Source: JBFWYO01 sp050186335
Lineage (GTDB): Bacteria > Pseudomonadota > Alphaproteobacteria > Bin65
Direction: 5' to 3'
Length of the DNA: 10,278 nucleotides
Assembly (NCBI GenBank): GCA_050186335.1
Contig: JBFWYO010000122.1
Coordinates: 1-10,278 of the forward strand
This document shows, in pieces, positions 1 to 6,834 of the stretch. Each line of letters starts with the position of its first letter. Positions within the stretch are counted from its first letter, which is position 1. The notes under the pieces were generated by a model. It worked only from the letters and a program-made list of their open reading frames with translations. It had not been told where the DNA came from and did no database searches. The position numbers and the translations under genes were made by a program.

Positions 1-102
1 AACGGCAAACCGCCAAAGGTCGCCCTCGTCGCCGCCATGCACAAGCTACTCACCATACTCAACGCCATCCTCAGAGATAAAATCCCTTGGCAAAACGCTT
101 GA
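1..102 (+). CDS. IS110-family transposase, C-terminal end (cut by window edge)
   Basis: Frame 1 is open from the first base and ends with TGA at 100-102, giving 33 residues. They start NGKPPKVALVAAMHKLLTIL and end in IPWQNA. A Gly-Lys-Pro-x-Lys-Val-Ala-Leu-Val-Ala stretch followed by Met-x-Lys-Leu-Leu-x-Ile-Leu-Asn is the usual C-terminus of IS110/IS1111-type DEDD transposases (Transposase_20 domain). Those enzymes recombine a circular intermediate, and structured non-coding RNA made by the element guides target choice. The catalytic DEDD residues and the serine-containing part lie outside the window, so activity cannot be judged. The reading frame is intact up to a normal stop and shows no sign of decay here. 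Family assignment is fairly secure for so short a piece; the IS110 versus IS1111 subgroup is not resolved. Confidence 0.82.
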   Translation, partial: NGKPPKVALVAAMHKLLTILNAILRDKIPWQNA

Positions 103-185
103 CCAACAACACAGTCGCTGAGTAGCGACCGAGCGAAGCGGGGGGCGCGTATCGAAGGATCGGTCGCAAGCGGGGTTTTACTGGC
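103..185. repeat. Overlapping inverted repeats after the IS110 transposase (probable IS end / structured non-coding DNA)
   Basis: There is no gene in these 83 bases. Two perfect inverted repeats share sequence: GTCGCT (114-119) with AGCGAC (124-129) around a 4-base loop, and GCGACCGA (125-132) with TCGGTCGC (160-167) around a 27-base loop. They cannot both form fully because bases 125-129 belong to both. A partial direct repeat, AGCGAAGCGGGG and GCAAGCGGGG, lies between and after the arms. The position directly after a transposase stop suggests the 3' non-coding end of the IS. The boundary with host DNA is not visible, and no T-run makes this an obvious rho-independent terminator for the aldolase gene that ends at 186. 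Confidence 0.5.
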
Positions 186-920
186 TCACACCACTTTAGC
201 TCCGGGCGGAAAGCCGGCGCGCGCCGACCAGTATTCCCATGCGCGTTCCTGCGACAACGGGCTGAGCAGGGTTTCCGCGGCGATCTTCACTTCGCCGGGC
301 GTCAGATAATTGATCTGCCCGCCGATTTGCTTGGCATCGAACAACAGCTTGGCGTTGACCATCAGGTAGATCGCGGTGAACACCGTCTCCTGGACGGTAC
401 GCCCGACGGTAACCGCGCCGTGGCCGCGCATCAGCGCACAGCGATTGGCGCCGACCGTACGCGCCAGCGAATCGCCCTGCTCGTTGGTGACCACCAGCAA
501 ATGTGTGTCGCCGAACTCATGCCGGATGTCCCAGATCGGCACCTGTTCGCCGATTACCGCGCCCATGTGCAGGATCGGTCGGATAAACGTATCGGTGACG
601 CCGTAGGGAATTACCGAATGCGCGTGATTGTGACAGACCGACATCACGTCCGGCCGCGCGACGTACAGCGAGCCGTGAATCGGACGCTCGGCATAGAGGC
701 GCTGCTGCTGCGCCTCGACCGGCCGGTTATCGAGATGAAACTCGACCAGATCCGCGCGCGTCACCAGTTGCGGGCTGCGCGAACGCGACAGGAAATAGCG
801 ATCCGGCCGTTCCGGATGACGGATCGAAATATGGCCGAAGCCGTCGACTACATCCTCGTGGGCGAGAATGCGGTTGGCGACGACGAGCTGATCGAGCGCC
901 GGATCCAGCGAAGCGGACAT
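186..920 (-). CDS. Class II aldolase/adducin-family aldolase or decarboxylase
   Basis: A 244-residue cytoplasmic enzyme of the metal-dependent class II aldolase/adducin fold (L-fuculose-phosphate aldolase, L-ribulose-5-phosphate epimerase, dihydroxyphthalate-type decarboxylases). The N-terminal substrate loop reads DGFGHISIRHP (residues 26-36). A likely metal site is Glu78, His97, His99 and His167. The Glu-to-first-His spacing of 19 equals that of Glu73/His92 in E. coli FucA, and His167 sits in MRGHGAVTVG. The open frame extends 55 codons further upstream, but that part overlaps the preceding gene and is Arg/Lys-rich nonsense. ATG at 918-920 is chosen because GAGG precedes it and it lies 7 bases after the upstream stop. 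It is the last gene of a three-gene cluster. The phosphorylated-sugar enzymes are not favoured by context; an aldolase or decarboxylase for an aromatic or hydroxy-acid breakdown product is equally possible. Fold assignment is firm; the substrate is unknown. Confidence 0.88.
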   Translation of the reverse strand: MSASLDPALDQLVVANRILAHEDVVDGFGHISIRHPERPDRYFLSRSRSPQLVTRADLVEFHLDNRPVEAQQQRLYAERPIHGSLYVARPDVMSVCHNHAHSVIPYGVTDTFIRPILHMGAVIGEQVPIWDIRHEFGDTHLLVVTNEQGDSLARTVGANRCALMRGHGAVTVGRTVQETVFTAIYLMVNAKLLFDAKQIGGQINYLTPGEVKIAAETLLSPLSQERAWEYWSARAGFPPGAKVV

Positions 921-927
921 GCCTGCC

Positions 928-1359
928 TCAGCGCTTGGCTTTTTTCTTCGCGCCCGATTTCTTTGCCGCCGGCTTCTTCTTGGCGGTGGCTTTTTTCGCG
1001 GGTGCTTTAGCCGCTTTAACTGCCTTACGCTTCGGCGTTTCCAACGTCTGCAATACGCCCCAGTTGCGCTCGGCGCGGATCGCATCGTTGAACGCCGCGC
1101 GTTCCCTGCCGAAGCGTTCGTGCAGCTTGGCGTCGTTGAAGTAGTTTTCCAGCGCCTGACGCGATTCCAGCAAGTACAGGTTCACATACGCGTGCCAGCC
1201 GTCCGGCGCGTCCTGCTCGAGCCGGTAGCGATGCGCCTCGATGAATCCCGGTTGGCCGACCACGTCGGCAGTATGCCCGCCGTCCAGCCACGCCAGGACT
1301 TGCTTCTCGAATTTCGGATTGATCCAGACGCGGACCAGATACACGACACGCTTGCTCAT
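928..1359 (-). CDS. DUF4286-like small protein with histone-H1-like Lys/Ala tail
   Basis: A 143-residue protein in two parts. Residues 1-108 look like a small ferredoxin-like alpha/beta domain of the DUF4286 type: a VVYLVRVWINP beta strand, then FEKQVLAWLDGGHTADVV, QPGFIEAHRYRLE and an aromatic-rich YVNLYLLESRQALENYF. Residues 110-143 are a low-complexity basic tail with 15 Lys, 2 Arg, 11 Ala and 2 Pro in 34 residues, in KKATAKKKPAAKK-style units. Such tails occur in bacterial H1-like and AlgP-like DNA-binding proteins. ATG at 1357-1359 follows a G-rich ribosome site (GGGGGG about 6 bases upstream). The gene lies 39 bases after the lipoprotein gene and 7 bases before the aldolase gene, so co-transcription is likely. 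The function is unknown. The tail suggests binding to nucleic acid or another polyanion, which is inference only. Confidence 0.82.
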   Translation of the reverse strand: MSKRVVYLVRVWINPKFEKQVLAWLDGGHTADVVGQPGFIEAHRYRLEQDAPDGWHAYVNLYLLESRQALENYFNDAKLHERFGRERAAFNDAIRAERNWGVLQTLETPKRKAVKAAKAPAKKATAKKKPAAKKSGAKKKAKR

Positions 1360-1398
1360 CGGACGCCCCCCATTGCGATTTATCGATGCAGGATGGAT

Positions 1399-2073
1399 TT
1401 ATTTGCCGGCCAAGTCGAGCAGCTTCCGCTCGAAGGTGCCTTTCGTCGCACAAGTGGTCTTGAACGCATCGTCGCCGGCGCTGCCGGGCTGCGCCGACGT
1501 GAACTTGACCGGATCGGATTTGCGTTCGTCGGCCGCACCGGCCGGCTCGACCGGCGTGGCCTTGACCGTCACCACGAACGCGTAATCGGCGCTCGCGCGC
1601 ACGATCGTGGTGTTGCCGCGCGGGACCAACGTAATCTTTGCCGTGCCGGTCAATTCGGGCTTGCGTTCGATGCTCCACAACGAGCCGTCTCGGCGCTGCA
1701 CGTTCATATACGTGGTCGGCTCGGCGGTGGCGTATTTGTATGTCTTCGGCGTGCTGCCGACGCGGGAATGCGTGACCGTTCGTTCGGAGTTGCCGCAGTC
1801 GATATATTGCTGCGGGGCGGCGCTGCCGAACGTCAGCGTGATGGTGCGCGTCGGCACCGATCGGTTGGTGACCTTCAGCGACGCTTCCTTGCCGAGCGCC
1901 GTATTGATCGCCTTCCAGACCGCCGGCGAAGGTTTATTGATTGTCCGCTCGAAGGTAGTGGTTGCCGGAATCGGCGCCGGGTCGTACTTGGCGACGCTGG
2001 TGGCGGAGGTGCCGCAGGCGGCCAGGAGGCCGGGCAGCGCAAGGATCGACAGGCGATTCAGCAGACGGTTCAT
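1399..2073 (-). CDS. Predicted lipoprotein of unknown function
   Basis: A 224-residue exported protein. The N-terminus MNRLLNRLSILALPGLLAAC is a lipoprotein signal: two Arg, a hydrophobic core and a lipobox LAAC with the lipidated Cys at 20. Gly21 at the next position and no Asp at +2 suggest outer-membrane sorting if Lol rules apply. The mature part contains FERTINKPSPAVWKAINTAL near residues 41-60, then alternating beta-like segments. Two further cysteines, Cys93 (YIDCG) and Cys208 (KTTCATKG), could form a disulfide in the periplasm. I do not recognise a named family. The open frame runs 45 codons further upstream, but ATG at 2071-2073 has GAGGAA about 5 bases ahead and starts exactly at the signal peptide. 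It is the first gene of the minus-strand cluster and divergent from the MFS permease gene. Confidence 0.85.
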   Translation of the reverse strand: MNRLLNRLSILALPGLLAACGTSATSVAKYDPAPIPATTTFERTINKPSPAVWKAINTALGKEASLKVTNRSVPTRTITLTFGSAAPQQYIDCGNSERTVTHSRVGSTPKTYKYATAEPTTYMNVQRRDGSLWSIERKPELTGTAKITLVPRGNTTIVRASADYAFVVTVKATPVEPAGAADERKSDPVKFTSAQPGSAGDDAFKTTCATKGTFERKLLDLAGK

Positions 2074-2122
2074 GGATTCCTCGTTTTCCCTGGTCAACGG
2101 CGACGGTGGGGACACGCTTAGG

Positions 2123-2172
2123 GCGGAATTGGGGCACGACCGCGGCACATAGGGTCTATGCCTCAATTCCGC
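2123..2172. promoter_or_regulatory. 14-bp inverted repeat in the divergent intergenic region
   Basis: Arms GCGGAATTGGGGCA (2123-2136) and TGCCTCAATTCCGC (2159-2172) pair along all 14 positions. Position 10 is a G-T pair that would be a G-U wobble in + strand RNA and a C-A mismatch in minus-strand RNA. The 22-base loop contains a further GACC/GGTC pair (2138-2141 with 2153-2156). An overlapping dyad CATAG-GGT-CTATG lies at 2148-2160. The element sits 50 bases upstream of the lipoprotein start and 131 bases upstream of the MFS start. It could be an operator for a dimeric regulator or an RNA hairpin in either leader. No convincing -35/-10 pair was found around it. Confidence 0.55.
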
Positions 2173-2232
2173 GCTCGAAGGCTTTGTTCCGCCATCCGCC
2201 GGGGGCAATATGGGCCCGTTTTATTGACCGGC

Positions 2233-2247
2233 TGCGCGCGGCGCGCA
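2233..2247. promoter_or_regulatory. Perfect 7-bp dyad TGCGCGC-G-GCGCGCA upstream of the MFS gene
   Basis: TGCGCGC (2233-2239) and GCGCGCA (2241-2247) are perfect inverted repeats around one central base, 56 bases before the TTG start of the MFS permease. A TTGACC hexamer (2224-2229) precedes it, but no -10-like hexamer lies 16-18 bases downstream, so I do not call a promoter. The compact symmetry suits a regulator half-site pair. In GC-rich DNA, GC-alternating dyads also arise by chance, which keeps confidence low. Confidence 0.3.
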
Positions 2248-2288
2248 AGGCCGAAGAATAGCCAATGTTCCCAGCCGGTTGGGTTATA

Positions 2289-2305
2289 GAGGGAGTGCCG
2301 CCTTG
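2289..2305 (+). promoter_or_regulatory. Ribosome binding site that fixes a TTG start for the MFS gene
   Basis: GAGGGAG at 2289-2295 is followed after 7 bases by TTG at 2303-2305. Other in-frame candidates, TTG at 2279 and ATG at 2315, have no well-spaced Shine-Dalgarno sequence. A TTG start normally gives weaker initiation, so expression may be held low. Confidence 0.65.
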
Positions 2306-3529
2306 AGTGCCACCATGGCCGCCGCGCCGAACGCCAGAATGTCGCTTGGGCTCGTCAGCCTGGGGCATTTTTGCAGCCATTTTTTTATGTTGAGCCTAGC
2401 GCCGCTGTTCCCGCTCATGCAGCCGGAGTTCGGCGTCAACTACACGGCGCTGGGCGCCATCATTACCGTATTCTCGGTGGCCTCGGGCGCGGGCCAATTT
2501 CCGATGGGCCTGCTGGTCGACCGCGTCGGCGCGCGCCACATCCTGACCGGCGGCCTGATGCTGCTGGCGGGCTCCATCGCGCTGATGAGCATTACCACCA
2601 GCTACACCGCCGTGCTGGTGCTGGCGTTCCTGGCCGGCCTGGGCAATTCCGTGTTCCATCCGGCCGACTACGCGATCCTGGGCGCCAACGTCAGCGCACA
2701 ACGCATGGGCCGCGCCTTCAGCCTGCACACGTTCGCGGGGCATTTCGGCTTCGCGGCCGCCCCGATCAGCATCATCTTTCTGACCACGTTGACCGATTGG
2801 CGCACGGCGCTCGGCATCGTCGGGCTGTTCGGGCTGGCGGCTGCGGCGATCTTCATTTTTAAGCGGCAGCATCTGACGGTGCCGCGGCGCGCGGCGCACG
2901 TGCCGACCGCGGCGCAGCCGAAACCGGTGAGCAACTGGGGCCTGCTGCTGTCCGCGCCGGTCCTGCTGCTGTTCTTGTTCTACACGATGACCGGCGGCAT
3001 CACGACCGGCCTGTCGGGCTTCCTGCCGACCGCAGTCAGCCATCTGCACGGCATCGACCTGATCGGATCGAGCGCCATGGTCACCGGCCTGCTGGCGTCG
3101 AGTGCCACCGGCGTGCTGGTCGGCGGTTTCGTTGCCGACCGCTTCCGCCGGTTCGACCTGATCGCCGGCGTCGGCTACACGTGCTCCGCGCTGAGTCTGT
3201 GCGTGATCGCGCTCGTCCCGCTGCCGGTGCCCGGCATGGTGGCGGTGTTCTGCCTGACCGGCTTCATGGTCGGCATCATCACGCCGTCGCGCGATCTGCT
3301 GGTGCGCGGCGTGACCCCGCCGGGCAAGACCGGCGCGGTGTTCGGCTTCGTCTCGACCGGGCTGGACGTCGGCGGCGCGCTGGCGCCGCTGCTGTTCGGC
3401 ATGTTGATCGACTACGGCATGCCGATCGGCATCTTCATTGCGGCCGCCGGATTCATGATGCTGTCGATGACCGCCGGCATTGCCGTCACGCGAATGCGCA
3501 AACCGGCTGTCGCTGCGGCCGCCGAATAG
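2303..3529 (+). CDS. MFS permease, 12-helix transporter
   Basis: A 408-residue inner-membrane carrier of the major facilitator superfamily. Hydrophobic helices alternate with short loops through the protein. The loop-2 signature GLLVDRVGARH (residues 69-79) matches the MFS G-x-x-x-D-R-x-G-R-R motif. A weaker copy, GGFVADRFRR, marks the start of the second half. The segment GNSVFHPADYAILGANVSAQRMGRAFSLHTFAGHFGF is typical of permeases related to the fosmidomycin-resistance/FSR-like and metabolite-carrier branch. TTG at 2303 is chosen because GAGGGAG (2289-2295) lies 7 bases upstream. TTG at 2279 has no such site, and ATG at 2315 is 19 bases from it. The gene is monocistronic: divergent from the lipoprotein gene and convergent with the SDR gene. 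It may import or export a compound handled by the neighbouring enzymes; substrate and direction cannot be read from the sequence. Confidence 0.9.
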   Translation: MSATMAAAPNARMSLGLVSLGHFCSHFFMLSLAPLFPLMQPEFGVNYTALGAIITVFSVASGAGQFPMGLLVDRVGARHILTGGLMLLAGSIALMSITTSYTAVLVLAFLAGLGNSVFHPADYAILGANVSAQRMGRAFSLHTFAGHFGFAAAPISIIFLTTLTDWRTALGIVGLFGLAAAAIFIFKRQHLTVPRRAAHVPTAAQPKPVSNWGLLLSAPVLLLFLFYTMTGGITTGLSGFLPTAVSHLHGIDLIGSSAMVTGLLASSATGVLVGGFVADRFRRFDLIAGVGYTCSALSLCVIALVPLPVPGMVAVFCLTGFMVGIITPSRDLLVRGVTPPGKTGAVFGFVSTGLDVGGALAPLLFGMLIDYGMPIGIFIAAAGFMMLSMTAGIAVTRMRKPAVAAAAE

Positions 3530-3534
3530 GCGGC
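3518..3534. terminator. Hairpin at the convergent MFS/SDR gene ends
   Basis: GCCGCC (3518-3523) and GGCGGC (3529-3534) form a perfect 6-bp stem with a 5-base loop that overlaps the MFS stop codon (3527-3529). The two convergent genes end only 29 bases apart, so a bidirectional transcription-stop hairpin is expected here. No T-run follows on either strand, so it is not a classic rho-independent terminator. Confidence 0.3.
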
Positions 3535-3558
3535 ACGGACGGCTTGTGCGGGCGTTGC

Positions 3559-4320
3559 CTAGATGTGCGTGTTGCCGCCGTCGACGGTCAGCGACTGGCC
3601 GGTCATGAACGCGCTGTCGTCGGAGGCCAGGAACAGGGCGGCCCCGGCAAGGTCCGACGGCGCCTCCGGCCGCGGAATACATTGGCCGGACACGATGCGC
3701 GCCTTCTGCTCGTCGGTCACGGTTTCGCGCGGCACCTCGGTAAACGTGGCGCCCGGCAGGATCGAGTTCACCGTGACCCCATCGGCCCCGAGTTCGCGCG
3801 CGAGCGACCGGCTCATGCCGATCAGCGCGGATTTCGACGCGATGTAGTGCAGATAATTCGGCCGACCCATGGTGACGGCGGCCGACGCCATGTTGATGAT
3901 CCGCCCGAACCGTTGTCGGCGCATGATCGGCGCCGCCGTCTTGCAGCACAGGAACACGCCGGTCACGTTGACGCGCATGACCTGCTCCCATTCTTCGAGC
4001 GGGATCTGGTCGAACGGCCGCATCTTCAGCGTCGAGAAGATCGCCGCGTTGTTGACCAGCACGTCGAAACGACCGAACTCGGACATCACGCGCGCCGCCA
4101 TTGCATCGACGGATTTGGCGTCGGCGACGTCGGTCTGCACGGCCAGCGCGCGGCCGCCGTGTTGGACGATTTCGTTGCGCACGCGTTCGGCGCGCGCCAT
4201 GTCCAGCTCGGCGATCACCGGGATGGCGCCCAGGCCGGCGAAGCGCTGGGCGAAGTGGCGGCCGATGCCTTGGCCGGCGCCGGTGATGACGACGACGCGA
4301 TCTTTCAAGCCTGCATACAT
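3559..4320 (-). CDS. SDR-family NAD(P)-dependent dehydrogenase/reductase
   Basis: A 253-residue cytoplasmic classical short-chain dehydrogenase/reductase of usual length. The Rossmann motif TGAGQGIG is at residues 13-20, NNA at 90-92, and the catalytic tetrad is Asn118, Ser146, Tyr159 and Lys163 (YIASK). The C-terminal LTVDGGNTHI matches the family's usual end. Acidic residues at the end of the second strand (AELD, 37-40) favour NAD(H) over NADP(H), by family rule. The open frame continues upstream to 4995 inside the oxidoreductase gene, but that part is out-of-frame nonsense. ATG at 4318-4320 has GGAG about 9 bases upstream. It is the last gene of the minus-strand operon, 17 bases after the FAD oxidoreductase gene, so it likely oxidises an alcohol or reduces a ketone in the same pathway. 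The substrate is unknown. Confidence 0.92.
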   Translation of the reverse strand: MYAGLKDRVVVITGAGQGIGRHFAQRFAGLGAIPVIAELDMARAERVRNEIVQHGGRALAVQTDVADAKSVDAMAARVMSEFGRFDVLVNNAAIFSTLKMRPFDQIPLEEWEQVMRVNVTGVFLCCKTAAPIMRRQRFGRIINMASAAVTMGRPNYLHYIASKSALIGMSRSLARELGADGVTVNSILPGATFTEVPRETVTDEQKARIVSGQCIPRPEAPSDLAGAALFLASDDSAFMTGQSLTVDGGNTHI

Positions 4321-4337
4321 GTTGTCTGCTCCAGTGC

Positions 4338-5954
4338 CTAGGCGACCCGTTCGAGGGCGCGGCGCGCGTCGACCGGCTGCCACCATAGTTTGACGCCGAG
4401 GTCCTTCGCAATGAGGCCGGCGCTGATATAGCCCGCGCCGCCCGAGATGGCGCCGCCCGGATGCCCGGCCGAACCGGCCATGTAAAGGTTCGGAATCGGC
4501 GAGCGGTAGCCGAAATGCCTGTCCATCACCTGATCGGCGCTGAACGTGCCCATGAAGATGTCGCCGCTGCGCATGTTGTAGATTTCTTCGGCATAGTGGC
4601 GCGCGGTGTAGACGTATTTGCCCAGGATCGTCTTGCGATTGACGTTGGGCGCGTACTGCGCCCAGCGCTCGACGATGCGCTCGGCGAACGCCGCCTCGAA
4701 ATCGGCCTGGCTTTGCGCCCCGACATCGGGCTTGAACGGCATGACGTGCCAGGCATAGGCCGTGTGCTTGCCGGGCGGCGCCTGGGTCGGATCGACCGCG
4801 CTGAGCACGCCCCCGCCGAACTGAACGGTGGTCGGCGCCTTGCCCTGCTTCACTTCCTCGAATGCGGTCAAAAGATCGTTCATCGTCTCGGAGCCGATGC
4901 ACAGCTTGAGCGTATGCTGGATGTTCGGATCGAACGCGGCCGCGGTGAATTGCGGCATCTCGCTGAGCGCCAGATGCACGCCGAACAAAGTCCATTCGGT
5001 GTGCTTGTAGTTGCTGACCTTGGCGCGGAACGCTTCGGGAAACTGTTCGCGGCCGACGAAATGCTCGAAGGTCTGCTGCACGTCGACGGTCGACGCCACG
5101 AACTGGCGGGCCCTGAACGTGCGCCCGTCGGACGTGGTAACGCCCGTCGCCTTGCCGCCTTCGATCAAGATGCGTTCGACATGGACCTGATTCAAGAAAG
5201 TGCCGCCGGCCGCGATGAAGCTTTCCATCAGGCCGCGCGCCAGATTGTAGCTGCCGCCTTTGCAGAGCTGATACCCGGTCTGCAGATCGAAGGCGCGGAT
5301 CACCGAGCCCATCGGGCTGGTCTTGTTAAGCGTATCGACCAGCCAGGTGCCGAACAGCGAGACCTTGAACAGGAAAATCAGCTTCACCCGGTCGCTCTCG
5401 AATAGTTCGTCGACCAGGTCGAACGGCTGGCGTTGCGTGACGGCGAGAAAGTCGCGGCCGGCTTGCGTGCGTTGCAGCAGCGCATTGCGTTCGGCCGCCG
5501 GCAGCGGTTCGGCGAAGCGTTCGGGCAGGAAAATTTCCTGGGTGATCGCTTCGGCCTTGGCGTTCCAGTCGCGGAACGTCTGCGCGTCCTTCTTCGAGAA
5601 GCGCGCGATGCTGGCGCAAGTCGCGTCGAGATTGCGGCCGAGCACCATGCACTTGCCGTCCAGGTACGGCTGCGCGAACTCGTGCTCAGGGGTCAAATAT
5701 TCCACCCGCGCATCCAGGCCGAGATCCTTGAACCACGGCGTCTCGCTGATGTGGAAATGATTGATCGAGTGCAGATTGTGATAGAAGCCCGGCACCGTGG
5801 CTTCGACTGTGTTCAGCCCGCCGCCGTACATCATGCGGCGATCGAGCAGCAGGATTTTCAAACCCGCGCGCGCCAGGTAGCTGCCCAGAATGAGGCCGTG
5901 GTGACCGGCGCCGATGATGATGCCGTCGTAGTTGCGCTCGCTGGGATAGGGCAC
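4338..5954 (-). CDS. Phytoene-desaturase-like FAD-dependent oxidoreductase (CrtI/PYROXD2 type)
   Basis: A 538-residue flavoprotein. The N-terminal dinucleotide motif is DGIIIGAGHHGLILGSYLAR, with GxGxxG at 15-20 and acidic Asp38 ending the second strand, as expected for FAD ribose binding. The C-terminal FAD motif is MAGSAGHPGGAISGGAGYIS, beginning near residue 492; the HPGG element is typical of the CrtI/PYROXD2 branch. Family members desaturate or isomerise hydrophobic or carboxylic substrates. No carotenoid genes (phytoene synthase, GGPP synthase) are present, so carotenoid synthesis is unlikely. The start is GTG at 5952-5954, supported by GGAGG about 5 bases upstream; the frame has no suitable ATG at that spot. 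The gene lies 88 bases after the LivF-type ATPase gene and before the SDR gene. An inferred role is FAD-linked oxidation of the imported compound. Family is secure; the reaction is not. Confidence 0.9.
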   Translation of the reverse strand: MPYPSERNYDGIIIGAGHHGLILGSYLARAGLKILLLDRRMMYGGGLNTVEATVPGFYHNLHSINHFHISETPWFKDLGLDARVEYLTPEHEFAQPYLDGKCMVLGRNLDATCASIARFSKKDAQTFRDWNAKAEAITQEIFLPERFAEPLPAAERNALLQRTQAGRDFLAVTQRQPFDLVDELFESDRVKLIFLFKVSLFGTWLVDTLNKTSPMGSVIRAFDLQTGYQLCKGGSYNLARGLMESFIAAGGTFLNQVHVERILIEGGKATGVTTSDGRTFRARQFVASTVDVQQTFEHFVGREQFPEAFRAKVSNYKHTEWTLFGVHLALSEMPQFTAAAFDPNIQHTLKLCIGSETMNDLLTAFEEVKQGKAPTTVQFGGGVLSAVDPTQAPPGKHTAYAWHVMPFKPDVGAQSQADFEAAFAERIVERWAQYAPNVNRKTILGKYVYTARHYAEEIYNMRSGDIFMGTFSADQVMDRHFGYRSPIPNLYMAGSAGHPGGAISGGAGYISAGLIAKDLGVKLWWQPVDARRALERVA

Positions 5955-6042
5955 CGCTGCCTCCGATTTTTTCCGACGCTAGCACGCGCCCGGCCGGCGG
6001 CAAGTGCCCCGGACGGCGTCCCAGCCATGCGTTCGGACAGTC
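5955..6042. other. 88-base gap between the LivF-type gene and the FAD oxidoreductase gene
   Basis: This is the longest gap inside the minus-strand operon. It holds the oxidoreductase ribosome site (GGAGG) and a small dyad, GGAC-GGC-GTCC (6011-6021), with a 4-bp stem. I see no T-run and no convincing promoter hexamers. A secondary promoter or processing site is possible because the other junctions are much tighter, but nothing here demonstrates one. Confidence 0.3.

Positions 6043-6830
<788 letters not shown>

Positions 6831-6834
<4 letters not shown>

Noticed and set aside
931..1032. Lys/Ala codon-rich stretch as a DNA repeat array or CRISPR-like element
   Set aside because: The repetition is at the amino-acid level, the DNA units differ in length and sequence, and there are no spacers.
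921..1085. Upstream extension of the aldolase by 55 codons
   Set aside because: The extra residues are an out-of-frame reading of the Lys/Ala tail gene, and a good ribosome site precedes ATG at 920.
919..2121. A 400-codon + strand open frame opposite the DUF4286-like and lipoprotein genes
   Set aside because: It is Arg-rich with no domain, while the minus-strand genes have signal peptide, ribosome sites and domain logic.
2396..4411. A 671-codon open frame on the minus strand antisense to the MFS gene and overlapping the SDR gene
   Set aside because: The translation is almost entirely Arg, Ala, Gly, His and Gln with no motif, and two well-supported genes cover the same DNA. It is a typical GC-rich shadow frame.
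4321..4995. Upstream extension of the SDR frame into the FAD oxidoreductase gene
   Set aside because: The extra part has no domain and overlaps a solid gene in another frame; the ATG at 4320 has GGAG and begins the normal SDR N-terminus.
6011..6021. GGAC-GGC-GTCC as an intra-operon terminator
   Set aside because: The stem is only 4 bp with a 3-base loop and no T-run, which is expected by chance in this base composition.
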